DNA of 64,000 nt from Nocardia macrotermitis (GCF_009604405.1 NZ_WEGK01000014.1:1-64000), one strand, 5' to 3'. Numbered from the stretch's first letter, positions 8,348-17,721 are shown. Notes: generated by a model from the letters alone, not told the origin. Numbers and translations are program-made.

Positions 8348-9592
8348 TCAGCCGAGCGTGGTGAGCAGATCGGTGAGCGTGCGGGTTTCGGTCGGTTGAT
8401 CGGGTTTGTCGGCGCGGACCGCGTGCAGTGCGTCATCGATCCGGTCGTCGATGATCGTCCACGCCGAATCGTCCATGGGCTGCAAGGTGTTCTGGTCGCG
8501 GTCCCAGGCGGTTTCGAGGTCTTTGATGCGTGCCTTCGCCGCATCGTGATTGCCGCTCCGGATCAGCGTGAGGGTGTCGTTGGTGATGGTCCGGTACGTG
8601 GTGATCTCGGCGGACGGGAAGTGCGGATGGGCCGGCGCGGGGGCCGCCGGGAGCGTGGCGGGGGAGCCTTCCTCGTTACTGCCCGCGGTGCTGTGCGGTT
8701 GGGCGGAGGCCCAGATCAGTAGTGCGCCCGCGAGTACCGCGACCACCGCGTAGTAGCCGAACAGCAGTCGTTCGCGCGGCTTGTTGGTGGAAGAGGTTGT
8801 GGGCGTGGGGTTTTCGTCGCCGATGACGTCACTTCGGGTGCGGGTCAGGTAGAGCACCGTGGCGAGGATGGCGGCGAGGAACAGCACGCTGGTGCCTGCG
8901 GTGCCCAGGCCGAGGCCGTGGTCGGCGGTGGGGGTGGCCAGCCAGTCGCCGAGGTTCGCGCCGAGGGGGCGGGTCAGGATGTAGGCGAGCCAGAAGGACA
9001 GCACGGCGTTCGCGCCGAGCCGCCATCCCAGTACGATCGCGGCGATCAGCCCGGCGGGCAGCAGGACCGAGACGCCGGGGCTCCAGCCGGTGAGTTCCAG
9101 GGTCCAGTCGCCCGCGGCGGTGCCGAGCGCGAAGGTGACCAGGACGGCCAGCCAGTAGAACAGTTCGCGCGGCGTGGTGCGGATGGAGTGGATCGACAAC
9201 GTACGTTCGCGCACGAACCAGATGCCGAACACCACGGCCAGGATCGCGGCGAAGACACTGGTGCTCAACGCGAGTGGCACCGAGAGGCTGTCGGTGAGGA
9301 TGTCGGTGTAGAGCGTGCCGGTCACGCTGACCACGACCACCGTGAGCCAGTACACGAACGGGACGTATCTGGTCAGCCGCAGCTGCCAGATCAGCACCGC
9401 CGCCAGGATGACGGTGAACAGCAGTGCGGTGAGGTCCAATCCGACGCCGAGCGTCATGTTGATCCAGTCCGCGAAACTCTCGCCGACGGTGGTGCACAGG
9501 ATCTTGATGATCCAGAACCACACCGTGACCTCGGGTACCTTGCTCAGCATCCGGCGGGCCGTGCCGACGCCAGGATTCTTGGTTTCCGTCAC
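8348..9592 (-). CDS. DUF347 repeat membrane protein, 414 aa
   Basis: Integral membrane protein with at least eight hydrophobic helices in four related units, each built on an aromatic start and a G(E/D)..D(W/Y) end: FWIIKILCTTVGESFADW, FYWLAVLVTFALGTAAGDW, SFWLAYILTRPLGANLGDW. This is the COG4705/DUF347 pattern, function unknown. Unlike the paralogue at 58868, this copy has an extra membrane helix (~285-300) and a ~110-residue hydrophilic, probably extracytoplasmic, C-terminal tail rich in Pro/Ala then helical. Start taken as GTG 9592; an ATG 14 codons in is an alternative. Confidence 0.8.
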   Translation of the reverse strand: MTETKNPGVGTARRMLSKVPEVTVWFWIIKILCTTVGESFADWINMTLGVGLDLTALLFTVILAAVLIWQLRLTRYVPFVYWLTVVVVSVTGTLYTDILTDSLSVPLALSTSVFAAILAVVFGIWFVRERTLSIHSIRTTPRELFYWLAVLVTFALGTAAGDWTLELTGWSPGVSVLLPAGLIAAIVLGWRLGANAVLSFWLAYILTRPLGANLGDWLATPTADHGLGLGTAGTSVLFLAAILATVLYLTRTRSDVIGDENPTPTTSSTNKPRERLLFGYYAVVAVLAGALLIWASAQPHSTAGSNEEGSPATLPAAPAPAHPHFPSAEITTYRTITNDTLTLIRSGNHDAAKARIKDLETAWDRDQNTLQPMDDSAWTIIDDRIDDALHAVRADKPDQPTETRTLTDLLTTLG

Positions 9593-9792
9593 GGTGCGCG
9601 ACGGTAGCGATCCGCTCCTGTGGCTCCGCTGAGAAAGCCGGTGAGATCTCCGATCGGCGGCCAGCGCGGTCTCAGCGTGTTCTCAGCGGGGTTCGGCCAC
9701 TGTGGCATCGTGCTTCCGACCAGACCTGTACCCAGTTGCCGTGCGCCGCTGCCCACCCCGGCCCCCGCCGCCACCGATGGACGGGAGATGTT

Positions 9793-10401
9793 GTGCAGCA
9801 ACTGATTCTGTCCTACGGGCTGATCGCGATCTTCGTGCTGATGGCCGCGGAGTCGGCGTGTATTCCGATCCCGTCCGAGGTGACCATGATGCTCGGCGGG
9901 GCGCTGGCGGCCGGTGCGGTCGCCGGTCCGCATCCGAATCTGGTCGCGGTCGTCGTCGCGGGCACCCTCGGTAACGTCGCGGGCAGCTATGTGGCCTGGC
10001 TGGTCGGGCGGTACGGTGGGCGGCCCGCGCTGCATCGCTGGGGTCGGTACATCCTGCTGCGTCCCGAGGAGATCGATCGCGCGCAGGACTGGTTCGTCCG
10101 CCGGGGTGCGATGTCGGTGTTCTGGGCCCGGCTGCTGCCCGGTATCCGCACCTTCATCTCGCTGCCCGCCGGGATCGCCGCCATGCCGCCGCTGCGTTTC
10201 GGCCTCTACACCGTCGCCGGGTGCCTGCCGTGGACCGCGGCCCTGGCCGTCGCGGGGTACGCCGTGGGCGCGAACTGGCACAGCCTCGAACAATCCCTGC
10301 GCGGGCCCACGTATGTGGTGGCGGGAGTGGCCGTACTGGCGATCGCGATCGCCGGATTCATCGTGTTGCGTCGGCGGCGGGCCGCGGCTCCGGCGGAGTG
10401 A
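9793..10401 (+). CDS. DedA family membrane protein
   Basis: 202-aa DedA/VTT-fold inner-membrane protein with the family motifs: acidic ESACIPIPSE near the first re-entrant loop, then FWARLLPGIRTFISLPAG. Family members include polyprenyl-phosphate and phospholipid flippases; the substrate here is not known. GTG 9793 is chosen because ACGGGAG lies 5 bases upstream and the first helix begins immediately after (QLILSYGLIAIFVLMAA). Ends with an Arg-rich cytoplasmic tail. No partner gene adjacent. Confidence 0.88.
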   Translation: MQQLILSYGLIAIFVLMAAESACIPIPSEVTMMLGGALAAGAVAGPHPNLVAVVVAGTLGNVAGSYVAWLVGRYGGRPALHRWGRYILLRPEEIDRAQDWFVRRGAMSVFWARLLPGIRTFISLPAGIAAMPPLRFGLYTVAGCLPWTAALAVAGYAVGANWHSLEQSLRGPTYVVAGVAVLAIAIAGFIVLRRRRAAAPAE

Positions 10402-10595
10402 ACGTCGAGATTCATGGTCTGATCGGCTCGTTTGTGGTGTCTGTCACCGCGCTCGCGTGATCCGTGCTGTTGCGGCGCACGTTATCTGGAAAGCGTCATT
10501 GCCAAATTCGGTATTCTGGTAGAGGATCTTGCCAGAAATGCGACGGGTGAGCGCGCAGCCCCGTTCGAGCTGGCAGCCGCTGTGAAGGAGAGACC

Positions 10596-11819
10596 ATGGA
10601 TTCGACCATTCCGACTCGGCATCCCGCCGCGCCGCGCTCGGTTCCCGGGGCCGGGCTCGGCCCGTTCGCGCGAGTGCTCGGGCTGCGCGAGCCGACCGCC
10701 GCCGAATTCCGGGAGCTGGGGGAGGCGCTGACCATCGGGGACGAGCCGATGGACGAGCTGGTCGAGTGGATGTATCGCGAGGGGATGGCGACCGCGCGGC
10801 CGCTGTTCGAGCGGGTGCTGGCCGAGGGGATCGCGGCCGTGCCGGACGCGCCTGATCCGGTGCGGGAGTTCTTCGACCACGTCGAGGCCGTGCCGGACTG
10901 GGTGGACTGGGACAAGATCCGGCTCGCGGAGCGGGTGATGAGTCTCAGCGGGCGTGACGCGCTGTACGTCGCGCGGGACATGTCGTTCCTGGGTGGCTAC
11001 CTGGCCTCGGGATTCAACAAAACCCTCTTGCGCACAGGCGCTTTGGAGAAGGGCCCGGCCAAACGTTTCGCCGAGACGACGCAGTGGGCGCTGGACGTCT
11101 CTTCCGCGGGTGGCATGTTGCCGCTGGGGCTGGGGTATCGCTCCACGGTCCGGGTGCGGATGATCCACTCGATGGTTCGCCGGCATGTCGCGGCCATGCC
11201 GGACTGGCGCGGCGACGAGTGGGGCCTGCCGATCAATCAGACCGATATGGCCGCCACCATGGTCGGCGCGCTGATCGCCCCGACGGTGGGTGCGATCGGT
11301 TTGGGCATGCTGGTGACGCCGCGCGAGGCCGACGCCATGGCGCACTTCACCCGATACGTCGGCTGGGTGATGGGTGTGCAGGAACGCTTCCTGCCCAAGG
11401 ATTTCCGGGACAGCGTGCGCGTCCTGTTCCACACCATGACCGCGATCACCAACCCGGACGAGACCTCGTCGCAGCTGGCGAAGCCGATGCTCGACGATCC
11501 ACTGGGCTGGAACTACCGCTTCCTGGCCGGACCGCGCCGCCGCATCGCGCGCTCGCAGCATCTGTCGATCGCCACCATGTTCCTGGGTTCGGGTGCGATG
11601 CGGAAGTTGGGCCTGCCGCCGGTCACCGTGCCGTGGTATCCGTTGCTGCGCATACCGTTCAACCTTGTCCGGACCGTGTGGACGCGGGCGGTGCCGGGGC
11701 AGTACGAACGCGCCGCGGTGCGGGGCCGGGCGGCGCAGTTGCAGTTCATTCGTACGCTGACCGGTGTGGAGTCGGCGGTCATCGGTGAATCGGCGCAGCA
11801 CATCGCCGAGGCGGCCTGA
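10596..11819 (+). CDS. Oxygenase MpaB / latex-clearing-protein-like (DUF2236) protein
   Basis: 407 aa; resembles the DUF2236 family, which includes b-type haem latex-clearing protein Lcp and fungal MpaB. Conserved-looking segments include WDKIRLAERVMSLSGRDAL, the helix RVRMIHSMVRRHV whose His is the likely haem ligand, and WGLPINQTDMAATMVG. No Sec/Tat signal peptide is visible, unlike secreted Lcp, so it is probably cytoplasmic or peripheral. ATG 10596 has an excellent AAGGAGAG site. Substrate unknown; oxidative cleavage or oxidation of a hydrophobic compound is inferred only from the family. Confidence 0.8.
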   Translation: MDSTIPTRHPAAPRSVPGAGLGPFARVLGLREPTAAEFRELGEALTIGDEPMDELVEWMYREGMATARPLFERVLAEGIAAVPDAPDPVREFFDHVEAVPDWVDWDKIRLAERVMSLSGRDALYVARDMSFLGGYLASGFNKTLLRTGALEKGPAKRFAETTQWALDVSSAGGMLPLGLGYRSTVRVRMIHSMVRRHVAAMPDWRGDEWGLPINQTDMAATMVGALIAPTVGAIGLGMLVTPREADAMAHFTRYVGWVMGVQERFLPKDFRDSVRVLFHTMTAITNPDETSSQLAKPMLDDPLGWNYRFLAGPRRRIARSQHLSIATMFLGSGAMRKLGLPPVTVPWYPLLRIPFNLVRTVWTRAVPGQYERAAVRGRAAQLQFIRTLTGVESAVIGESAQHIAEAA

Positions 11820-11832
11820 GGGCTTCGAACGA

Positions 11833-12456
11833 TCATGTGGGGGCGCGTGATGTGACCGGCTGACGCAGGATGGTGCGCAGTTCGGCGGGCGCGGTTCTGC
11901 GGAAGTCGCTCAGGTAGATCTCGTGATGTCGACCGGTCATGGTGAGGCCCGACGCCGGGATGAAGTCGTGATGCATCCTGGCCAGGGTTTCGCCCTCGTC
12001 GTCGAACGAACCGATGTGCAGGGTCTGGACGCATCGGCCTTCGGTGAGGGTTTCGAGTCGTACGCGGTCCGGTACGGACGGATTCTTCGCGGCGGCCTTG
12101 ATGACGGCCGCCTCGAACATCTCACGGGTGATCCACTCGGGAATCATGGACATGATCGTCCAGTTCCATCGTGATTTGTCCCTGGCGGAGGTGAACGTCT
12201 CCATCCGCTCGGACCACCACAATCCCTCCAGCGGCGGCACCACGTAGTCGCGGCCGAGGTCCTGTTTACTGGCGAACTTCAGTTTGTAGGCCACCGGGTA
12301 CAGGGCCTCGAGCGCCGCGGTGAACTCCGGCGCGGTGTTCGGATCGCCCCGGCCGTCGACCATGACGTACCGCATCGGCGGGACATCGAGCACCCGGAAC
12401 TCTCCGGATCCTGCTCGATAGGAGTCCAGGGTCCTGCGGAAATCGATCTTGGTCAT
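11833..12456 (-). CDS. GyrI-like small-molecule-binding domain protein
   Basis: 207 aa. A stand-alone GyrI-like/SOUL-type ligand-binding protein: typical segments are PPMRYVMVDGRGDPNT, EALYPVAYKLKF, PPLEGLWW and QTLHIGSFDDEGETLARMH. Such proteins lack the AraC DNA-binding part and bind or hydrolyse cytotoxic cyclopropanoids or other small molecules. ATG 12456 is preceded by GAGGAGGGG. Convergent with the MpaB-like gene (13 bp between stops); divergent from the collapsed Rieske gene. Confidence 0.82.
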   Translation of the reverse strand: MTKIDFRRTLDSYRAGSGEFRVLDVPPMRYVMVDGRGDPNTAPEFTAALEALYPVAYKLKFASKQDLGRDYVVPPLEGLWWSERMETFTSARDKSRWNWTIMSMIPEWITREMFEAAVIKAAAKNPSVPDRVRLETLTEGRCVQTLHIGSFDDEGETLARMHHDFIPASGLTMTGRHHEIYLSDFRRTAPAELRTILRQPVTSRAPT

Positions 12457-12530
12457 ACCGCCCCTCCTCGTCGGCCACCGATGCTGCGACCACTCTAGCT
12501 GCCCTCACCGACAACATTTTTCGTCTCATA

Positions 12531-12561
12531 TACAGACTTGTATCTCAGATACATCTCTGTA
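12531..12561. promoter_or_regulatory. 31-bp near-perfect dyad, probable TetR operator
   Basis: TACAGACTTGTATCT and AGATACATCTCTGTA face each other around one base; 13 of 15 positions pair. The inner core TGTATC-TCA-GATACA is perfect. It sits 53 bases upstream of the collapsed Rieske/NTF2 ORF and is the natural binding site for a TetR protein, possibly the one encoded at 13197-13841. Confidence 0.6.
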
Positions 12562-12613
12562 CAGTTGTGGTGGCGATCGCGATCGCGTGCCGCAACCGCA
12601 GAGGAGGACGGAG

Positions 12614-13230
12614 ATGCAGTCGACGAAGCCGGGGGAGTGGGTCGATGTCGGAGCGGGGCTGGCCGATATCGATTTCGGGCGTTTCCGGATGAGCATCCCC
12701 ACCGATCGCTACACCTCCGCGGAGTTCGCGGAGCGGGAGCGCGAAGGGATCTGGCAGCGGGTGCTCGAATACCTCGGCCAGGAGGTCGCCGAACTGCTCG
12801 CGCCCTACCATCTGGACAAGATGGTCACCGTTCTGGATGTGCGAGAAGCATTGGACTGCAACTGGAAAGTCGTGATGGACGCCTTCGAGGAGGGGTATCA
12901 CATCTCGGGTATCCATCCGCAGTTGCTACGCGTCATCATGATCTGGTGGACGTGCCGAATTTCGTGCGCGTCGGCACCTTCAAGGAGGTGCAGAACTGGT
13001 CGGAGTACACCGAATTCCTGACCGGATGGGCATCCTCCGCGGAGTGGGACTGCTCGTTCAAACGCATCACCGAGGCCGCGGGGATCGTCTTCCTGGAGCT
13101 GGAGGAACGCAGCCGGATCGGCGAGTTCCGCAGTGTGGTGAACTCCGTGAGCATCTACGAGTTCACCGCCGACGCCCGGATCCGGCGCGTCGAGGTCTAC
13201 TTGCAGATGGAGCTGCCGTCCTCGGGCTGA
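12614..13230 (+). pseudogene. Collapsed Rieske oxygenase alpha-subunit gene fused to an NTF2-like gene end
   Basis: The ORF starts well (ATG 12614, GAGGAGGACGGAG upstream) with a ring-hydroxylating-oxygenase N-terminus (KPGEWVDVGAG... DRYTSAEFAERERE). It then jumps straight to YLGQEVAELLAPYHLDKM and the catalytic-domain signature NWKVVMDAFEEGYHISGIHP. The whole Rieske [2Fe-2S] domain between them is absent. Near 12940 similarity to the oxygenase stops, and an NTF2/SnoaL-like C-terminus (VDVPNFVRVGTF... RRVEVYLQMELP) follows in another frame up to 13230. The first frame stops at 13021 after 135 residues. At least two deletions are implied and no enzyme activity is expected. The 3' end overlaps the convergent TetR gene by 34 bp. 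Confidence 0.7.
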
Positions 13231-13841
13231 TCCGGATCGGCCTGTCCGGGAACGATATTGGCCATCACCATCTGCAGGAAGGGTTCGAACAGGTCGGCGC
13301 CGTCGATATGTCCGTTGATGGTGATGCCGTTGTTGATCGCGATCAGCAGATGCGCGAGCGTGTCGGCGGGCATCCGCAACGTGCCGCCCAGACGCTGCAC
13401 GTGATCGGTGATGTACCCGGCGAGTGAGCGCGCGGTCTCCTCGCGCTGGGCCGCCAGCCGGTGCCGGGCGTCGGGATTGCGCAGCAGGAACAGCGAGAAT
13501 TCCAGGCCCAGGGCGGCGGCGTCCGGTGCGGCGATGGTCAGATCTCGCCAGCGCTGGGCGATCTTGCCCACGTCCAGATCGTGCAGATTGTCGAAGGAGG
13601 TGATCACATCCGCGAAGCCGTCCAGAAAGTTCTGCAGGTGCCGCTCGATGACGACCAGGAAGAGCTCCTCCTTGGTGCCGAAATGCGAGTAGATGGCGCC
13701 GCGGGTGTAGCCCGCGACCTCGGCGATGTCGTCCAGGGCCGTACCGCCGAACCCCTGTTTGGCGAAGACCTCCTCGGCGGCGTCCAGCAGCACCGTCCGG
13801 GTGTGCTCGACGCGTCGTTGTCGTGTCCATCGTTCTGCCAC
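13197..13841 (-). CDS. TetR family transcriptional regulator
   Basis: 214 aa. N-terminal HTH (DDIAEVAGYTRGAIYSHFGTKEELF) and an AcrR-like all-helical ligand domain. GTG 13841 has GGAGG 8 bases upstream. It lies between the collapsed Rieske gene and the P450 at 14066, both on the other strand, and could have controlled that oxygenase locus through the dyad at 12531-12561. Confidence 0.88.
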   Translation of the reverse strand: MAERWTRQRRVEHTRTVLLDAAEEVFAKQGFGGTALDDIAEVAGYTRGAIYSHFGTKEELFLVVIERHLQNFLDGFADVITSFDNLHDLDVGKIAQRWRDLTIAAPDAAALGLEFSLFLLRNPDARHRLAAQREETARSLAGYITDHVQRLGGTLRMPADTLAHLLIAINNGITINGHIDGADLFEPFLQMVMANIVPGQADPDQPEDGSSICK

Positions 13842-13908
13842 GAACCCATCCTCCCAGGTCGCCGATCAGAAACATCCACCACCACAAGAAGATCGAGAGG
13901 AGTCCGCG

Positions 13909-14069
13909 ATGAAACCCGAGGACCGTATCGCCAAACCGTTCCTGGAGGCGGCCATCGGCGCGCGCGGCCCGTTTCACGGCGAGGAGTACATGCAGGCGCT
14001 GAGCCGCCATTTCGACAAGCACGGCCTGACGATCTGATCGCGGGTCCCGCACGCAAGGACGTCCGATGA
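13909..14069 (+). pseudogene. Short frameshifted gene remnant upstream of the P450
   Basis: ATG 13909 (AGAGGAG upstream) opens a 42-codon ORF (MKPEDRIAKPFLEAAIG...) stopping at 14037. In the -1 frame the sequence continues as LIAGPARKDVR and ends at a TGA overlapping the P450 ATG by 4 bases, the usual sign of translational coupling. I infer a small upstream gene with a frameshift or internal deletion. Family not recognised. Confidence 0.4.
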
Positions 14070-15268
14070 CCACGAGCACCGCCGACGAGCTGTACTACGA
14101 CCCCTGGAACGTGGCACTCAACGCCGATCCGTACCCGATGTTCAAGCGGATCCGTGACGAATCGCCCCTGTACTACAACGAGATTCACGACTTCTACGCG
14201 CTGAGCCGGTTCGAGGACGTGAACCGCACCCTGATCGACCACGCCGGGTTCAGCTCGGCGCGGGGCGTCGTGTTGGAGATCCTCAAATCCGATATCGAGA
14301 TTCCGCCGGGCGTGCTGATCTTCGAGGATCCGCCGATCCACGACATCCACCGCAAACTGCTGTCGCGGGCGTTCACGCCGCGCAAGATCCGCGCGCTCGA
14401 ATTGCAGATCCGCGAGTTCACCGTGCGCTGTCTGGATCCGCTGGCGGGGGGCGATGCCTTCGATTTCGTCAAGGATCTGGGGGCGGTGATGCCGCTGCGG
14501 GTGGTCGGCATGCTGTTCGGGATTCCCGAGGATTATCAGCGTCGGGTGCAGCAGGACGGTGAGCGTTTCGTGCGCACCGAACGCGGCGGCCGGATGACCG
14601 ACAATCCGGATGGCCCGATCACCGACGGTCAGGTGTTCGCCGATTTCCTGGACTGGCGGATCACCCATCCGGCCGATGATCTCACCACCGAACTGCTCAC
14701 CGTCGAGTTCGAGGACGAGACCGGGATCGAGCGCAGACTGCGGCGCGATGAGCTGCTGATGTTCATGAACGTCGTCGCGGTGGCCGGTGCGGAGACCACG
14801 ACCAGGTTGATCGGCTGGTCGGGCAAACTACTGTCCGAGCATCCCGACCAGCGTCGTCGGCTGGTCGCCGATCGCGCGCTGCTGCCCGGGGCGATCGAGG
14901 AGGTCCTGCGATTCGAACCGCCGGCCCTGCAAGCCGGGCGCTACGTCACCCGGGACGTGGAATTCCACGGCCGGACCGTGCCCGCGGGCAGCGCGCTGCT
15001 GACCCTGATCGGCGCCGCCAACCGCGACGAACGCCAATTCGGCCCCGACGCGGATACTTTCGATATCACCCGCGAACCACGCCAGCACCTGTCCTTCGGT
15101 GTCGGCGCGCACTTCTGCCTCGGCAACGCACTCGCTCGGCTCGAGGCGCGAATCGCGTTGGAGGAGATCATGAATCGGTTCCCGGATTGGGAGGTCGACC
15201 TGGATCGGGCGGTGTTCTCGTCGTCGTCGGCGGTGCGGGGGTGGGACAGTATGCCGGCTCGGGTGTGA
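14066..15268 (+). CDS. Cytochrome P450, class I bacterial
   Basis: 400-aa soluble P450 with all hallmarks: I-helix AGAETTT (240-246), K-helix EEVLR (278-282), haem loop FGVGAHFCLGNALARLE with Cys351. Needs a ferredoxin and reductase, none of which is encoded nearby. ATG overlaps the stop of the preceding remnant (ATGA). The earlier Rieske and NTF2 fragments suggest that an oxidative catabolic cluster once stood here. Substrate unknown. Confidence 0.92.
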   Translation: MTTSTADELYYDPWNVALNADPYPMFKRIRDESPLYYNEIHDFYALSRFEDVNRTLIDHAGFSSARGVVLEILKSDIEIPPGVLIFEDPPIHDIHRKLLSRAFTPRKIRALELQIREFTVRCLDPLAGGDAFDFVKDLGAVMPLRVVGMLFGIPEDYQRRVQQDGERFVRTERGGRMTDNPDGPITDGQVFADFLDWRITHPADDLTTELLTVEFEDETGIERRLRRDELLMFMNVVAVAGAETTTRLIGWSGKLLSEHPDQRRRLVADRALLPGAIEEVLRFEPPALQAGRYVTRDVEFHGRTVPAGSALLTLIGAANRDERQFGPDADTFDITREPRQHLSFGVGAHFCLGNALARLEARIALEEIMNRFPDWEVDLDRAVFSSSSAVRGWDSMPARV

Positions 15269-15459
15269 GGGGTCGGGCGGTCTCGCCCGCGTGCGTATGC
15301 AATCTTACTGTGCGGCACAGTAATTCGCCGAGTCTCGGCGCTGCTCATGGCGGGGTCCGGGGGTCGGCGTCGCCTGAGGAGTGTGTCACCGAGTGCGGGT
15401 TCGGTACGCTCGGCCGGACGTTCGCTGCTGGTCGCATGGTGGGAGTTCGGTGCGCGGTG

Positions 15460-16101
15460 TCAACGTGCTGTGTCGAGTAGGTCGGTGATCTCTTCGGCGA
15501 GGGCGCGGGCGAGTGGTCCGTTGCGGAATTCGCTTGCGGCCCAACGTCTCACGCTGTCGGTCAGTAGTGTCTGGGCGATGCGCGCGGCTCGGGTGACATC
15601 CGTTCCGGCCGGTAGTTTCCCATCGCGTTCCGCCTGTCGGAACGGGTCGAGGAACAGGACGGTGAGCTGATCCTCCGTGGGATCTTCGTTCAGGATGCGG
15701 CGTTCGAGGCGGTAGGTCTCCAGAATGGTCTCGAAGACCAATTCCGGTGGGTAGTCGCGCATTTGGGCTTCCAACGTGCCGATGATGGCGGCGATCAGGT
15801 CGACCAGTTCGTAGGGGCGGGTGAGAACTGCGTCGGCCGCGGACTGGGCGTCGTGGACGGTGAACACCTCGATGGCGAGCAGGACGTCTTCGCGGCGCGA
15901 GAAGTACACGTAGAAAAGGGCTTTCGAGACTCCGGCGGCCTTGCAGATGTCGGTGACGGTGGTGTCGGCGAAACCTTTCGTGCGCCACAGCGCCAGCGCC
16001 GCCTGCATGATCGCGTTCCGGCTGGCCTGGGAGCGGGCCTGGGTCGGAACGGCTCGCTGCTGACCATGGTCAGGCTTCGGATCGCGCGAAACTGTGGGCA
16101 T
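15460..16101 (-). CDS. TetR family transcriptional regulator
   Basis: 213 aa from ATG 16101. HTH: VTDICKAAGVSKALFYVYFSRREDV. C-terminal ligand domain unassigned. Divergent from the four-gene membrane/oxidase-subunit operon, with a small TGACT-AC-AGTCA dyad between, so it probably controls that operon and itself. An in-frame extension to 16302 would overlap the divergent gene and is unlikely. Confidence 0.88.
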   Translation of the reverse strand: MPTVSRDPKPDHGQQRAVPTQARSQASRNAIMQAALALWRTKGFADTTVTDICKAAGVSKALFYVYFSRREDVLLAIEVFTVHDAQSAADAVLTRPYELVDLIAAIIGTLEAQMRDYPPELVFETILETYRLERRILNEDPTEDQLTVLFLDPFRQAERDGKLPAGTDVTRAARIAQTLLTDSVRRWAASEFRNGPLARALAEEITDLLDTAR

Positions 16102-16129
16102 AGCAGCAGCATACTGCCGAGGCAAATAT

Positions 16130-16141
16130 TGACTACAGTCA
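16130..16141. promoter_or_regulatory. TGACT-AC-AGTCA dyad, candidate TetR operator
   Basis: A short two-fold symmetric site in the 124-bp divergent region between the TetR gene (16101) and the membrane operon (16226). The left arm coincides with a TTGACT -35-like hexamer reading toward the operon, so binding would block the promoter. Confidence 0.4.
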
Positions 16142-16225
16142 GGAATGGTGGGAGGCTTCCGGCACGGACGCGCGTAGCAGCCACATGTGGACCCGGTGGC
16201 GTGCGCGGCGGAAAGGAATGCGGGT

Positions 16226-16960
16226 ATGCAAGTCCTCCTCGAAGACGAGAACCGTTCGGCGGCAACGAATCTGCGAGCCCAGCAGGTGATCCTGTGGTCC
16301 ACGCCGGTCGTCGCGGCCGTGCTACTGGTGCTGTTGGCCGCGTTCCCGGGCTTCTTCCCGCCGATGTCGCCGAATCTGACCGCGACGCAGGTGGCCGAGT
16401 TCTATCGCGACCACACCGCGATGATCCGGTTCAGCATGGTCGGGTTCAACCTGTGCGGGATTCTGATCGTCCCGTTCTTCGTACTGATCCTGGCGCGGAT
16501 GCAGCGGATGCGGGGGCAGAGCCACATCTTCGCGTTCTCCTATCTGGCCGCGGTGGTGGCCGGGGCGACGCTGTTCGCGCTGTCGGACATCTTCTTCGGC
16601 GTGGCGGCGTTCCGCCCGGACCGGTCCGCCGATCTGATCCAGCTGCTCAACGATCTGGCCTGGATCTTCTTCATCGCGCCGATCGGCATGCTGGTCGCGC
16701 AGTTCGTGCTGCTGGCGTTGGCGATCTACTTCGACGACGTGCGCGATCCGGTGTTTCCCCGGTGGGTGGCGCACTATTCGCTGGTGACGGCGGTGCTGAT
16801 GGCACCCTCGGCCGGGGCTGCGGTGTTCCGGAACGGGCCGCTGGCGTGGAACGGCGTGGTGTCGTTCTGGTTGCGCAATATCGCGTTCGCGGTGTTCGTC
16901 GTGGTGATGTTCTTCGTGCTGCGCGCGTCCTATCGTCGCGAGGCCCGGGAGTCGGCGTGA
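16226..16960 (+). CDS. Unknown multi-pass membrane protein, paralogue A
   Basis: 244 aa, about six membrane helices. Shares its plan with the next protein: T..QVA...(8-10)..H...IR near 52-69, FPRWVAHYS at 177-185 and AWNG at 207-210 before the last helix. No known domain recognised. ATG 16226 follows GAAAGGA. First gene of an operon whose last two products look like cytochrome oxidase subunits III and IV, so a role with a respiratory or haem-copper complex, or in quinone/steroid chemistry at the membrane, is possible but unproven. Confidence 0.75.
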   Translation: MQVLLEDENRSAATNLRAQQVILWSTPVVAAVLLVLLAAFPGFFPPMSPNLTATQVAEFYRDHTAMIRFSMVGFNLCGILIVPFFVLILARMQRMRGQSHIFAFSYLAAVVAGATLFALSDIFFGVAAFRPDRSADLIQLLNDLAWIFFIAPIGMLVAQFVLLALAIYFDDVRDPVFPRWVAHYSLVTAVLMAPSAGAAVFRNGPLAWNGVVSFWLRNIAFAVFVVVMFFVLRASYRREARESA

Positions 16961-17721
16961 GTACCGTGACCTCGGCCGCCCCGGCAGACGCGACGCCCGC
17001 GCGGCGGATGCGCCCGGACGTCTACATCAGCTACTGGATCTTCGCCGTCTTCTACGGGGCGCTCTCGGCCGGGGTGATCTTCCTGGGTCGCGCCACCCCG
17101 CCGCCGCGGCCGGATGTGACCGATCTGCAAGTGGCGCACTGGTTTTCGCAGCATCACGCGACCATTCGGATCGGTTTCGCGATCCTGCTGGTGATCGCGG
17201 GCGGGGCGGCGATCTCCAACGGCATCATCGGTTATTTCATGAAGCGGATGTCATCCGGGTCGGTGCTGTCCTACGCGTATATCGCCAGTATGGGCGTGGG
17301 CGCGATTCCGGGATTCCATGTGCTGCTGGTGTGTTGGCTCACCGCGACGTTCCGGCCCGATCGTGAGCCGCGGATCCTGCATCTGCTCTACGACCTGGGC
17401 ATGCTGTCCTACAACGGTTCGCTGGGATGTTTCACCGCCGCCTACGTGATGATCGCCATCGCCATTCTGTACGACCGGAATCGCATATTTCCCAAATGGT
17501 TCGCGTACATCTCGATCTGGCAGGTGGTCACCGAGGTGCTGGCCACGCAGATGTGGGTGTTCCATGCCGGGGCGTTCGCCTGGAACGGGATGATCACGTT
17601 CTACATCGCGGTGGTGATCTTCGGGATCTGGATCGGTGCGCTGCTGCCGCTCATGTGGAATGCCGGGCGGGCCGAAACCGACAGCGCCCCTGCGCTTTAC
17701 GCTCGTGAGGAGGCGCGATGA
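16957..17721 (+). CDS. Unknown multi-pass membrane protein, paralogue B
   Basis: 254 aa, about six membrane helices. GTG start overlaps the stop of paralogue A by four bases (GTGA). Aligns by eye with paralogue A: VTDLQVAHWF...IRIG (~54-73), FPKWFAYIS (178-186), AWNG (208-211). Tandem duplication followed by divergence. Its stop overlaps the next start (ATGA), so all four products are probably made together. Confidence 0.75.
   Translation: MSTVTSAAPADATPARRMRPDVYISYWIFAVFYGALSAGVIFLGRATPPPRPDVTDLQVAHWFSQHHATIRIGFAILLVIAGGAAISNGIIGYFMKRMSSGSVLSYAYIASMGVGAIPGFHVLLVCWLTATFRPDREPRILHLLYDLGMLSYNGSLGCFTAAYVMIAIAILYDRNRIFPKWFAYISIWQVVTEVLATQMWVFHAGAFAWNGMITFYIAVVIFGIWIGALLPLMWNAGRAETDSAPALYAREEAR

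Noticed and set aside
10482..11801. Minus-strand open frame of 439 codons opposite the MpaB-like gene
   Set aside because: Antisense shadow; His/Arg/Gln-rich with no family motif.
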